The position numbers and the translations under genes were made by a program. Below, in pieces: positions 16,463 through 25,413 of a DNA stretch of 64,000 bases (position 1 is the first letter of the stretch; every line of letters starts with the position of its first letter). The DNA lies in assembly GCA_016706225.1 (NCBI GenBank), contig JADJKB010000024.1:496001-560000 (forward strand). The letters run 5' to 3'. This DNA is from Myxococcales bacterium. Lineage in GTDB: Bacteria; Myxococcota_A; Polyangia; Polyangiales; Polyangiaceae. Under the pieces are notes generated by a model. The model worked only from the letters and a program-made list of their open reading frames with translations, was not told the origin of the DNA and searched no databases.

Positions 16463-17865
16463 TCGTCGTCGTCGGACTGTCGCACCGGACCGCGCCAGTA
16501 GCGGTCCGCGAGAAGATCGCGTTGCCGAAGGCAGACATTGCTCGTGTGCTCGGCCAGCTCGTCGAGCGACCCGAGCTCGGCGAGGCGATGTTGATCTCGA
16601 CCTGCAACCGCGTGGAGCTGGTCGCAGCGGGGCGCTCGGGTCCGCAGTCGGATACGGCCGAGGTGGGGCGAGCCGCCCTCGACGGGCTGTCCAGACTGGC
16701 GCCCGGCGTGCGCGAGCACCTGTATGTCTACGAAGGCAGCGAGGCCGTGAGCCACCTGTTTCGTGTGGCGTCGTCCCTCGATTCGATCGTGCTGGGCGAG
16801 CCGCAGATCCTGGGCCAGCTCAAGGACGCGTTCGAGACGGCCAAAAAAGCCGGCACGGTGGGTGGCTGCCTGCATCGCACCGTGCCGCGGGCGCTGCGCG
16901 CCGCCAAGCGCGTGCGCACCGAGACCCAGCTCGGGGTCGGGCAAATTTCGGTGCCCAGTGTCTCCGTCGATCTCGCCCGGCAGATCTTCGGAGAGCTGCG
17001 CGGTCGCACGGTGGTCTTGATCGGCTCCGGCGAGATGGCCGAGACGGTCGCCAAGCTCCTGCATCACGCCGGTACGCGGCTCTTGGTCGTGGGTCGAAAC
17101 GAGGCGCGCGTCGGGGTGCTGGCCGCCGCTGTCGGCGGCGAGGCGCGGGGCTGGGCGGATCTGCCCGAGGCGTTGATTGACGCCGACGTCGTGATCACCA
17201 GCACCAGCGCGCCAGGGTTCGTCGTCGACTACGAGACCATCGCGAAGCTGCGCCGCAAGCGCCGCGGGCGAAACTTGTTCTTCGTGGACCTCGCAGTGCC
17301 CCGCGACGTGGACCCCAAGGTCGAGACGCTGGGCGAAGTGTTCCTCTACAACATCGACGATTTCGAGCGCGTCGTCAGTGAATCGCGCCAGAGCCGGCAG
17401 CGAGAAGCTGAGGCGGCGGAGCGCATCGTGCGCGAGGAGACCGCGGGCTGGCAACGCTGGGCCGAGGTCGCACAGGTCACGCCGGTGGTGGTCGCGCTGC
17501 GCTCTCGGCTCGAGCGCTTCCTGCACGCCGAGCTGGAGCGCAGCCTGCGCACGAAGCTCAAACACCTGGGCGAGCCCGAACGCGCGGCGCTGGAGGCGAT
17601 GCTGGAGGCAGCGCTGAACAAGATGCTGCACGCTCCGACCACGCATTTGCGTCAGGTGGTCAGCGACGAGGACTACGAGAGCCCCCGGGTCGAGCAGCTC
17701 GTCGTCGCGTTGACCGAGTTGTTCGAGCTGGATGCGGAGCCTGCTTCGCTCCAGTCGGTGCCGTCGACGCGCCCGGCATCCCCCGAATCGACCGCCGAGG
17801 CCAATGAGCCTGCCCCGAGCGCCGAGGACGAGGCGCGGCGCGCCACTGGAACCAACGGAAAATGA
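16459..17865 (+). CDS. hemA: glutamyl-tRNA reductase
   Basis: 468 aa. It reduces glutamyl-tRNA to glutamate-1-semialdehyde, the first committed step of the C5 tetrapyrrole pathway. Visible signatures are LSHRTAPVAVREK at the N-terminus, the catalytic cysteine motif STCNRVELVA near residue 50, GEPQILGQLKDAF near 115 and the NADPH-binding VVLIGSGEMAE near 190. A low-complexity Ser/Pro/Glu tail of about 40 residues exceeds the usual family length. The ATG overlaps the upstream stop (ATGA), and the gene overlaps hemC by four bases. Confidence 0.96.
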   Translation: MIVVVGLSHRTAPVAVREKIALPKADIARVLGQLVERPELGEAMLISTCNRVELVAAGRSGPQSDTAEVGRAALDGLSRLAPGVREHLYVYEGSEAVSHLFRVASSLDSIVLGEPQILGQLKDAFETAKKAGTVGGCLHRTVPRALRAAKRVRTETQLGVGQISVPSVSVDLARQIFGELRGRTVVLIGSGEMAETVAKLLHHAGTRLLVVGRNEARVGVLAAAVGGEARGWADLPEALIDADVVITSTSAPGFVVDYETIAKLRRKRRGRNLFFVDLAVPRDVDPKVETLGEVFLYNIDDFERVVSESRQSRQREAEAAERIVREETAGWQRWAEVAQVTPVVVALRSRLERFLHAELERSLRTKLKHLGEPERAALEAMLEAALNKMLHAPTTHLRQVVSDEDYESPRVEQLVVALTELFELDAEPASLQSVPSTRPASPESTAEANEPAPSAEDEARRATGTNGK

Positions 17866-18767
17866 CCGAAAAGAAGCTCGTTGTTGCTACGCGCAAGAGT
17901 CAGCTAGCGCTGGCCCAGGCCCGCGCTTTTCTGCGCTTGCTCGCCGAGCAGCATGCCGGCCTCTTGATCGAAGAAAAACACGTGGTGACCACTGGCGACC
18001 GGATCCAAGATCGCCCGCTCACCGAGATCGGCGGCAAGGGACTGTTCATCAAAGAGATCGAGGAGGCATTGCTCGATCACAGCGCCGACGTCGCCATCCA
18101 CTCACTCAAGGACGTGCCGGCGGAGCTGGCGCCTTCGCTGACCATCGGGTGCATTCCGGTGCGTGAGGATCCGCGCGACGTGATCGTGACCCGCAGCGGG
18201 CAGAAGCTCGCGGAGCTGCCTTCTGGCGCAAAACTCGGCACGTCGTCGCTCCGGCGGGCCATTCAGCTGGGGCTGGCGCGGCCGGATCTCGAGATTGTTC
18301 CCCTGCGCGGCAACGTCGACACCCGGCTCAGGAAGTGCGCCGAGGGTGTCGTTGATGCCATCGTGCTCGCACGAGCGGGGCTGGTGCGGCTTGGCCTCGC
18401 CGACCGGGCCACCGAGATCATCGAGCCGGAGGTGTGTTTGCCGGCAGTGGGCCAGGGTGCGTTGGCGGTCGAGATGCGCACCGGGGACGAGAGCACCGCG
18501 GCGATCCTCTCGGTGCTCGCCGATCGCGAGACCGCCATCTGCGTGGCGGCGGAGCGCGGGGTGATGCAGGCCGTGGAGGGCAGCTGCCAGATGCCGGTCG
18601 CCGCCTACTCCATCCGTTCGGGCGACGAGCTCTACCTGCGCGGGTTCCTGGCCGAGCCGGACGGGACCAAGCTGCGGCGTCGTGAAGCCCGCATTGCGTT
18701 TCCCACGAGTGAAGCCGAGGCGGCCCGCTTTGGTGCGGAGCTGGGGCGCGAGCTCAGGCTCTCCTGA
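17862..18767 (+). CDS. hemC: hydroxymethylbilane synthase (porphobilinogen deaminase)
   Basis: 301 aa. It polymerises four porphobilinogen units into hydroxymethylbilane in the cytoplasm. Visible motifs are VATRKSQLALAQAR at the start, GGKGLFIKEIEEAL, VAIHSLKDVPAEL and GTSSLRRAIQL. The cofactor-attachment cysteine lies in EGSCQMPVAAYS; most homologues have a Gly pair before this Cys. Overlaps hemA by four bases and lpxK by one. Confidence 0.97.
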   Translation: MTEKKLVVATRKSQLALAQARAFLRLLAEQHAGLLIEEKHVVTTGDRIQDRPLTEIGGKGLFIKEIEEALLDHSADVAIHSLKDVPAELAPSLTIGCIPVREDPRDVIVTRSGQKLAELPSGAKLGTSSLRRAIQLGLARPDLEIVPLRGNVDTRLRKCAEGVVDAIVLARAGLVRLGLADRATEIIEPEVCLPAVGQGALAVEMRTGDESTAAILSVLADRETAICVAAERGVMQAVEGSCQMPVAAYSIRSGDELYLRGFLAEPDGTKLRRREARIAFPTSEAEAARFGAELGRELRLS

Positions 18768-19813
18768 TGCTCCGGCGCGCCGTCGCCCGCGCGCTCGAAC
18801 AGGGGGTGTTCGACGGAGTCTCGGCGCGCTTGCTCGGGCGGGGTTGGGCAGCTTGCTCGAACCCCGTGCGCCCCGTGCGTCTGCCACCCGGCGCGCGGGT
18901 GGTTGGTGTCGGGGGCGCAACGCTGGGTGGCTCCGGCAAGACCCCGGTCGTGCTCGCGCTTGCCCGTGCTCTCGCCGCGAAGCATCGAGTGGCGGTCGTC
19001 GCGAGCGGATACCGCGCGCGGACGCGGAGCACACGACAGGTCGAGCCCAGCGACGACGCCGAGCATGTCGGAGACGAGGCCGCGTGGCTCGCGCGAGCGC
19101 TCGCCGACGTGAGCGTGAGAGTGTTCGTCGGGCCGAGCCGGGAGCTCGCGCTGTCGTGCGCCGCGCGGGATGCGCAGGTGGTGATCGTGGACGGTCTCCT
19201 CCAGACGTCCCCCGAGCGCCTCGCCTGTTCGTTCCTGGTGCTCGACGATGCCGCGCCGTGGGGTGCGCGGCGCTGTCCGCCCGCCGGTGATCTGCGGGCG
19301 AGTCCCGACTTGCTACTCGCAGCCTGCGACAGCGTGTTGCTCGGGCCCGGCGGCGAGCCAATGCATCACGTGACATCCAGCAAAGACGTCTCCCGCGTGC
19401 TCTGGTTTCGTGCTCGAGTCCGCGGCGCCCGGACGCCATCCGGCAGATTCGTCTCACTGTCGGAGCTGGCGCGAACGCGGCTCGGCTTGGTGCTCGCCAT
19501 CGCGCGACCCGAGCGTGTGCTCGCGGAGCTCGCCGGTCACGGGATCAACCCCATTCGCGTCGAGTTTCACGCCGACCACGCGCGCATGCCCGCCGGGTTG
19601 GCGCGCGGTCTCGACGTCTGGCTCACGACGCCCAAGTGCGCAACCAAGCTCCACGCCGAGCGAGGTGGCGCCCCGGTGTGGGTGCTGGAGCGCCGGCTCG
19701 AGCTGCCCACGCGCGCGCTCGCGCTCGCCGCGGGGGATGAGGCGACGAGCGCCACCGCACAAGCCCGGAACGCCGTGGCAGCGACCGCCCGGGGCGCCAC
19801 GCTCCCTGGATGA
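18767..19813 (+). CDS. lpxK: divergent tetraacyldisaccharide 4'-kinase (LpxK)
   Basis: 348 aa. LpxK phosphorylates the lipid A precursor at the inner membrane. The family P-loop is clear (VGGATLGGSGKTPVVLALAR, about residues 47-66), and CPPAGDLRASPDLL and EFHADHARMP match the PAGPLR and DH segments. Other family signatures are altered: DDGxQ reads DGLLQ and TEKD reads TPKC, so the enzyme may be divergent or have changed specificity. The N-terminal membrane-interacting helix is weak. TGATG overlap with hemC suggests co-translation. Confidence 0.75.
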   Translation: MLRRAVARALEQGVFDGVSARLLGRGWAACSNPVRPVRLPPGARVVGVGGATLGGSGKTPVVLALARALAAKHRVAVVASGYRARTRSTRQVEPSDDAEHVGDEAAWLARALADVSVRVFVGPSRELALSCAARDAQVVIVDGLLQTSPERLACSFLVLDDAAPWGARRCPPAGDLRASPDLLLAACDSVLLGPGGEPMHHVTSSKDVSRVLWFRARVRGARTPSGRFVSLSELARTRLGLVLAIARPERVLAELAGHGINPIRVEFHADHARMPAGLARGLDVWLTTPKCATKLHAERGGAPVWVLERRLELPTRALALAAGDEATSATAQARNAVAATARGATLPG

Positions 19814-19897
19814 AATCAGCGGGCGTGCCTCGCTCGCGAGTTCGTGCGACACTGCTCCGGCATCGGCGTCGCATTCCGCCGGCGCGAACGGGCCACA

Positions 19898-21535
19898 ATG
19901 TTGCGAAGAACTCTGTCCTCAGCCGTGCTCTTGTCCGCCGCCCTGACGTCACTGCCGGCGCGCGCCGCACCGACGTACGCGCGGCTCTCGTACGTCGACG
20001 CACCCGACACCAACATGACGGTGACGTGGAACACGACCGCAGCGACGACCGCCGAGGTCCACTACGGCACGAGCGCAGGCAGTTATTCGAAGGTCGTGAC
20101 CGCCACCTCCAACCAAGCGACCGCCGGGTTGGGTTACATCCACGAAGCCTCAATCACGGGTCTCGCGCCCTCGACCAAGTACTATTACATCGCGGGCAGC
20201 ACGAGCGACGGGTTCACCGCCGAAGCGAGCTTCGTCACGGGGCCGAGCCCCGATCCGAGCTGCGGCAGCCTCAAGTTCGCGTTCCTGGCGGACAACCGCC
20301 CGGACCCCATTTTTGGCGGAGGCGACAACTGGCCGCAGATCATGGATCAGGCTGCCAAGCACAAGCCCGCGTTCATGTTGAACGGCGGAGATCTGGTGAT
20401 CGACGGGGACAAGATCGATCAGTGGCTCAAGCTGCTCGGCTGGACCACGACCGTCGCGAAGAGCATTCCTTTCATGCCGGCCATGGGCAACCACGACACC
20501 GGTCCGGGTGCCGGCGACACCGCAAACTACAACCAGATCTTCGCGCTGCCCCGCTCGACGGGGCCCAAATCCAGCGGCACCGAGGACTACTACTTCTTCA
20601 CCTACGCGAACGCGATCTTCGTGGCGCTCTCTACCGAGAGCTTCAAGGGAGGCAGCATTCCCTTCGCCGATCAGGCGGCCTGGCTCGACTCGGTCCTGAC
20701 GAACAACCCCAAGAAATGGAAATTCGTCTACTACCACAAGCCCAACTACACGACGGCTGCGGCGTTCTCGATTTCCCACGCGCCGAACGAGGAAAAACAG
20801 AACGCGGCGCTCATCCCCGTGTTCGACAAACACCACGTCGACGTGGTGATGACCAGCCACAACCACTGGTATGAGCGCTTCGAGCCGAGCGCTTGCTCGA
20901 CGAAGGGCAACCCCGGTTCCGCCGACGCCTGTTCGGTCGGCGCCGCTAATTTCGCTGGCGGAACGGTGTACCTGGTCAGCGGAGGCGCTGGCGCGTTCAC
21001 CATTCCCGCGTTCTTGTGCGGCAACACCGCCGGGCGCGCGAAGTGCCTGGGAGACCATCACTACCTGTTGGTCGACATCCAGAACGAGAAGCTGAAGCTC
21101 GAGACCTGGGGTGCGTTCCCGCAGGCGAATCAGGTCATCGACTCCATCACGATCAACAAGTCACCGGACGTCTGTGGGGCCATCCCCGACGCTGGCGTCG
21201 GCGGCGCGGCCGGCGGCGGCGGTGTGGCGGGTGGTGGCAGCGGGGGCGTGGCCGGTTCGAGTGGGAGCGCGGGAAGCGCGGGCTCGACGGGACCGGATGC
21301 TTCGGTGGGCGGTGCCGCAAGTGGCGGCGCTTCAGCGGGCGGCGCCTCGAGCGGCGGCGTCTCGGCCGGCGGTGCCGCGAGCGGTGGCAAGAAGTCGGGT
21401 GACTCGAGCGATGACGGCGGGTGCGGCTGCCGCACCGAACCCACTGCGCCGACGTCGTCAGCTCTGTGGCTGCTCTCGGGTCTGGCTCTGGCGCTCGGGC
21501 GTCGGCGTCGCGGGCGGAACGCTCAACGCGCGTAG
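19898..21535 (+). CDS. secreted purple-acid-phosphatase-like metallophosphoesterase with MYXO-CTERM-like tail
   Basis: 545 aa. A signal peptide (cleavage near ARAAP) is followed by a fibronectin-like N-terminal domain and a metallophosphoesterase domain with GGDLVIDGD, MGNHD, a His in YYHKPNY and TSHNHWYERF, the purple acid phosphatase pattern. A Gly/Ala/Ser-rich linker of about 90 residues leads to GGCGCRTEP, a hydrophobic helix and RRRRG, the layout of MYXO-CTERM sorting signals. The mature enzyme is probably surface-anchored or released. Metal type and substrate cannot be read. Confidence 0.85.
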   Translation: MLRRTLSSAVLLSAALTSLPARAAPTYARLSYVDAPDTNMTVTWNTTAATTAEVHYGTSAGSYSKVVTATSNQATAGLGYIHEASITGLAPSTKYYYIAGSTSDGFTAEASFVTGPSPDPSCGSLKFAFLADNRPDPIFGGGDNWPQIMDQAAKHKPAFMLNGGDLVIDGDKIDQWLKLLGWTTTVAKSIPFMPAMGNHDTGPGAGDTANYNQIFALPRSTGPKSSGTEDYYFFTYANAIFVALSTESFKGGSIPFADQAAWLDSVLTNNPKKWKFVYYHKPNYTTAAAFSISHAPNEEKQNAALIPVFDKHHVDVVMTSHNHWYERFEPSACSTKGNPGSADACSVGAANFAGGTVYLVSGGAGAFTIPAFLCGNTAGRAKCLGDHHYLLVDIQNEKLKLETWGAFPQANQVIDSITINKSPDVCGAIPDAGVGGAAGGGGVAGGGSGGVAGSSGSAGSAGSTGPDASVGGAASGGASAGGASSGGVSAGGAASGGKKSGDSSDDGGCGCRTEPTAPTSSALWLLSGLALALGRRRRGRNAQRA

Positions 21536-21576
21536 GGTTCGCGGGCGCTCTTGCTGGGTCGCCCCGAGCGGCTCTA

Positions 21577-21732
21577 GAGCGCCGAACAGGTTGAACGTCG
21601 TTTGTTTTCAGCGACTTGCAATGTGTTCGGCGCTCGCGCGCGGAGCGCGCACGGCCGCAGGCCGGGGGTTTGGGGCGCAGCCCCAACGTAAAGGTCCTAG
21701 AACACGAGCAGCGCAAGCTGATCGGTGTTCTA
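21577..21732. repeat. structured intergenic element with a 12-bp inverted repeat and four further stem-loops
   Basis: Between two convergent genes lie: a perfect 12-bp inverted repeat (GAGCGCCGAACA 21577-21588, TGTTCGGCGCTC 21624-21635); GCGCTC/GAGCGC (21630-21635 with 21643-21648); CGGCC-GCA-GGCCG (21652-21664); TTGGGGC-GCA-GCCCCAA (21670-21686); and TAGAACAC/GTGTTCTA (21698-21705, 21725-21732). The last includes the stop codon of the leftward gene. The first two stems share 21630-21635, so they are mutually exclusive. This may be a bidirectional terminator, a dispersed palindromic repeat, or both. Confidence 0.65.
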
Positions 21733-22338
21733 CGGAGCCGGGGTGTTCGGGTCGACTGGCAAGCTGCCGAGTAGCGCGTAGTCGATCTGTTTGACCTCAC
21801 GCTTGCGGAGCTGCTCGTCCAAGCGTGCCAGCTCTTCGCTCCCCCGGGTGCGCCGGAGCGCGACCCTGTATCCCATTGGATCTCCGCGGCACGTTCCGGC
21901 GTCGTGCTGCCCCCCTTCGCTCTTGCAATAGGCGTCGAGCTCGGCTCGGGTGAGCTTGTGATCGATGTCGCGTTCGATGTCGTCTTTCAACGCATCGACG
22001 AGCGCGCCCTGAATTTTCCCGCGAACCTGGGGTTTGTCGCCGGCCTTCAGGCGCTTGCCCTCTTCCGCCAACAAGAGCTCGGGGATCAGCCGCTTTTCGA
22101 TGAAGCCGCGCCGAACTTGGTCGGGTGTGTCGCCGTAGCTCCGTCGCTCGAACTCGTGCAGTCGAAGCAAGAGAAAGGCGAGCTCGCTCCGCCGCACCTC
22201 GCTCTGCCCGACGCGCACGACCACGGCGTCCACCCCGGCGTCCGCGGCGGGGTCGGCGTTGGTCGCACCGCCCAGGGTCACGACGAGCGCGCAAACCGCG
22301 ACCGTCAGGGGACGCCGAAGTGCGTCCGCAGGTTTCAC
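21730..22338 (-). CDS. secreted SurA N-domain-like protein without prolyl isomerase domain
   Basis: 202 aa. The GTG at 22338 has GAGG six bases upstream and begins a signal-like segment (PLTVAVCALVVTLGGATNA). The rest is helical (VVVRVGQSEVRRSELAFLLL, RRGFIEKRLIPELLLAEEG) and resembles the N-terminal chaperone part of SurA/PrsA-type parvulins. No parvulin catalytic domain follows, so at most a chaperone role is inferred. An upstream extension of the open frame to 22677 has no signal peptide and is not used. Confidence 0.6.
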   Translation of the reverse strand: MKPADALRRPLTVAVCALVVTLGGATNADPAADAGVDAVVVRVGQSEVRRSELAFLLLRLHEFERRSYGDTPDQVRRGFIEKRLIPELLLAEEGKRLKAGDKPQVRGKIQGALVDALKDDIERDIDHKLTRAELDAYCKSEGGQHDAGTCRGDPMGYRVALRRTRGSEELARLDEQLRKREVKQIDYALLGSLPVDPNTPAP

Positions 22339-22549
22339 GCCGGCCTCGTCATCGCCGCTCGAGCCTAGGGCCAATCTCGGTAGGCGACCAGGTACCCGGC
22401 GCGCGCGGGTCGGGCGCGTACAGGCATCGGGTCTTGGCTCTTCCGGCGGGTTTTGGCGCCCTTGGGCCTCGCACGCGGGTTTTTCGCAGCCGCTGCGCTC
22501 CCGGCGAACCAGGGTCGACGCGCCCCGCCCTCGTGGTAGGCTCCGCGCC

Positions 22550-23176
22550 ATGTTTTTCCGGCGCTCACTCATCCCCCTGATGTTCTCGGTGGCCCTCACG
22601 ACGCCGCTCGCAGTCGGCGCGTTTGCGTGTGGTGGTACGCCTCCTCCGAAGGTCGCCACGGTGAAGGCCGGCGACATGCCGGAGGGCGGTGACTGGACCG
22701 GGGTCTACTACGATCAGACCAACGGTTACCTGCACATGATCAAGGAGGGCGACACCGTCAGCGGCAAGTGGCGCACGACGGCGGGTGACGCCTGGGGCGA
22801 GCTGAGCGGAAAGGTCACCGGCGATCTCCTGAAGTTCGAATGGAAGGAGCACCGCATCGGCATGGTGGGCCCGATGGCAACGCGCACCGGTCGTGGCTAC
22901 TTCAAGTACTCGGTACCCAAGGCCGACGAGGCGCACCTCGTGAAGGGCGAGTGGGGTCTCAACACGGACGAGACCGGCATGAAGTGGGACGGCGTCAAAC
23001 AGCTCAACCGCAAGGCAGATCCGAACTCGGTGATGCCGGACGAGCTCGAAGGGCGCGGTCAGGGCGGGGGCTGGGACGACACTCCGGGTGGCAAACCCGA
23101 GGGCGGCGGTTCGGGCGGCGGCTCGGGCGACGAAGAGAAAAAAGACGACGGCGACATGCCGCCCGCGGTCGACTGA
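22550..23176 (+). CDS. lipoprotein of unknown function
   Basis: 208 aa. Signal peptide with a lipobox-like AFAC (Cys about 27). The central part (about residues 45-150) is a beta-rich domain with repeated tryptophans (GGDWTGVYYDQTNGYLHM, GKWRTTAGDAWGEL, KGEWGLN), suggesting a small barrel or lipocalin-like fold. The tail is Gly/Asp/Lys-rich. No family recognised. It ends 14 bases before gcvPB, which may be fortuitous. Confidence 0.65.
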   Translation: MFFRRSLIPLMFSVALTTPLAVGAFACGGTPPPKVATVKAGDMPEGGDWTGVYYDQTNGYLHMIKEGDTVSGKWRTTAGDAWGELSGKVTGDLLKFEWKEHRIGMVGPMATRTGRGYFKYSVPKADEAHLVKGEWGLNTDETGMKWDGVKQLNRKADPNSVMPDELEGRGQGGGWDDTPGGKPEGGGSGGGSGDEEKKDDGDMPPAVD

Positions 23177-23190
23177 CATCGGGACTCGAC

Positions 23191-24690
23191 ATGACGGCTG
23201 AAGCGGCCTCTGGCCTCCAGTTCGAAGAACCACCAATTTTCGAGCGCGGCGCGCCCGGACGTAGCGGCGCGAGCCTGCCGGTGCTCGATGTGCCCGCGGT
23301 CGACGTCACGCGAGCACTCGGCACGCTCGCGCGCAAGACTCCGGCAGCCCTGCCCGAGGTCAGCGAGCCGGAGGCCTTCCGGCATTTCGTCCGCCTGAGT
23401 CAGTGGAACTTCTCCATCGACACCCAGTTTTATCCGCTGGGTTCGTGCACGATGAAGTTCAACCCGAAGGTCAACGAGTGGGCGGCGCGGCTCGATGGTT
23501 TTGCCAAGCTGCATCCCTGTACTCCCGACCACCTCGCGCAGGGCGCGTTCGAGCTGATGTTCCGCCTGCAGGAGCTGCTGGCGGAGATCGCGGGCATGGA
23601 TGGCGTGAACCTGCAGCCGGCCGCGGGCGCGCAGGGTGAGCTCACTGGTCTGATGATGATCCGCGCGTACCACCACGCACAGGGACGCTCACCGAAGAAG
23701 GTCTTCATCCCCGACAGCGCCCACGGCACCAATCCGGCGAGCTCCACCCTGAACGGCTACGAGAGCGTGGGGTTCCCCGCCGGCAGCGCGGGCATCGTCG
23801 AGCCGGAGACCCTCGCGCGTGCGCTCGAGGGGGCAGCGGGTGAGGTGGCGGGCCTGATGCTCACCAACCCGAACACCCTCGGGCTGTACGAAACTGCGAT
23901 GCCGAAGCTCACCGCGCTGGTGCACGAGCGCGGCGGCCTGGTCTACGGCGATGGCGCGAACATGAACGCCGTGCTCGGTCGGGCGCGACCGGGCGACGTC
24001 GGTGTGGACGTGATGCAGTACAACCTGCACAAGACGTTCACCACGCCGCACGGCGGAGGCGGTCCCGGCTCCGGTCCCGTCGCTTTCAAGAAGATCCTCG
24101 AGCCGTACCAGCCCACGCCGGTCATCGTGCGCCGGGGCGACGGATTTTACGTCGACCGAGATCGCCCCCAGAGCGTGGGTCGCGTGCGCTCGTTCTACGG
24201 CAACTTCGGCATGATGGTGCGCGCGTACACCTACATTCGGGAGCTCGGCGCCGAGGGGCTGAAGGGTGTGAGCGACATGGCCGTCTTGAACGCCAACTAT
24301 CTGGCGGCGCGGTTGAAGGCCGTCTTGCCGCTGGCTTTCTCCACCGCTTCGCTGCACGAAGCCGTGTTCACCGATCGCGAGCTCGAGGCCGCAACGGGGG
24401 TCAAGACCCTCGACGTGGCCAAACGCCTGATCGACTACGGCTTTCATCCGCCGACGGTCTACTTCCCGTTGGTGGTGCGCGGCGCGCTGATGGTGGAACC
24501 GACCGAGACCGAGACCAAACAGACACTGGACTCGTTCGTCGACGCGCTCGAGGCCATCGTAAGCGAAGCGAAGGAGACGCCCGAGCTGGTGAAGGGTGCA
24601 CCGCACACCACGCGCCATCGGCGCCTGGACGAGGCGCGCGCCGCCCGCCAGCCGCGCCTCCGCTGGACGCGCGAAGGCTCTGGGGCGTAG
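23191..24690 (+). CDS. gcvPB: glycine dehydrogenase (decarboxylating) subunit 2
   Basis: 499 aa. PLP-dependent P-protein beta subunit of the glycine cleavage system. Visible are YPLGSCTMKFNPK, QPAAGAQGELTGLMMIRAYH, PDSAHGTNPAS and the PLP lysine in YNLHKTFTTPHGGGGPGSGP. The split form needs a subunit 1 (gcvPA), H and T proteins; none is in the window, so the system is dispersed or the others lie elsewhere. Converges on modC with a three-base gap. Confidence 0.95.
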   Translation: MTAEAASGLQFEEPPIFERGAPGRSGASLPVLDVPAVDVTRALGTLARKTPAALPEVSEPEAFRHFVRLSQWNFSIDTQFYPLGSCTMKFNPKVNEWAARLDGFAKLHPCTPDHLAQGAFELMFRLQELLAEIAGMDGVNLQPAAGAQGELTGLMMIRAYHHAQGRSPKKVFIPDSAHGTNPASSTLNGYESVGFPAGSAGIVEPETLARALEGAAGEVAGLMLTNPNTLGLYETAMPKLTALVHERGGLVYGDGANMNAVLGRARPGDVGVDVMQYNLHKTFTTPHGGGGPGSGPVAFKKILEPYQPTPVIVRRGDGFYVDRDRPQSVGRVRSFYGNFGMMVRAYTYIRELGAEGLKGVSDMAVLNANYLAARLKAVLPLAFSTASLHEAVFTDRELEAATGVKTLDVAKRLIDYGFHPPTVYFPLVVRGALMVEPTETETKQTLDSFVDALEAIVSEAKETPELVKGAPHTTRHRRLDEARAARQPRLRWTREGSGA

Positions 24691-24693
24691 CGC

Positions 24694-25413
24694 TCACGTG
24701 CTCGTGGCGGCCAGCTCCCGCGCGAAGGGGCAGCGGGGTTCCTGCAAGATCTCGTCGAGTGTGCCGCGCTGAGTGATGCGCCCGGCCTCGAGCACCAGCA
24801 CGGTCTGGCCGAGAGCGCGCGCGTCGCGCGGATCGTGGGTCACCGTCAGCGTGGGCAGTTGGAGCTTGCGGAGTGTGTCGGCGACGAGGCCTCGCACCCG
24901 GTCGCGGGCCGGGGCGTCGAGGGCTGCGAGGGGTTCATCGAGCAGGAGCGCCGCGGGGTTTCCCGCGAGCATTCGCGCGAGGGCGACCCGCTGCTTCTCC
25001 CCACCCGACAGCGTGCCGGGGCGTCGCTCCGAAAGCTCGGCGAGCTCGAACGAGTCGAGCAGGCGCGTCAGCTCCGGCTCCGTCGACCCGGTGCCGCGGG
25101 CCGACCCTGCAAACTCGAGGTTCTGCCGCACGCTGAGGTGGGGGAAGAGCGCGTAGTGCTGCGGCATGTAGCCGAGCCGCCGAGCTTCCATTGGCAGATC
25201 GATGCCCGCCTGCGAGTCGAACAACGCGCGCCCATTCAGGCTGATGCGCCCCCGCGAGGGGCGCAGCGCGCCGAGCAGAAAGGCGAGCAAGCTGGTCTTG
25301 CCGGAGCCGTTCGGGCCGATCAGGACTACCGGTCCTTCGTCGAGGTGCAGCTCCACCTCGAGCTCGAGCTTGCCGACGCGCCCGCTGAAGCTTGCTTCGA
25401 GCACGTCAGTCAC
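24694..25413 (-). CDS. modC: molybdate ABC transporter ATP-binding protein without MOP domain
   Basis: 239 aa. Walker A IGPNGSGKTS, Q-loop MPQHYALFP, signature LSGGEKQRVALAR, Walker B ALLLDEP and the switch His in VTHDPRDA are all present. It lacks the C-terminal molybdate-binding MOP domain of E. coli ModC, so transport is not controlled by that route. It overlaps modB by eight bases. Confidence 0.88.
   Translation of the reverse strand: MTDVLEASFSGRVGKLELEVELHLDEGPVVLIGPNGSGKTSLLAFLLGALRPSRGRISLNGRALFDSQAGIDLPMEARRLGYMPQHYALFPHLSVRQNLEFAGSARGTGSTEPELTRLLDSFELAELSERRPGTLSGGEKQRVALARMLAGNPAALLLDEPLAALDAPARDRVRGLVADTLRKLQLPTLTVTHDPRDARALGQTVLVLEAGRITQRGTLDEILQEPRCPFARELAATST

Noticed and set aside
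16429..17646. 405-codon open frame on the minus strand
   Set aside because: Shadow of hemA in the opposite strand.
23177..23190. Glycine riboswitch before gcvPB
   Set aside because: Only 14 bases separate the genes, so there is no room for an aptamer.
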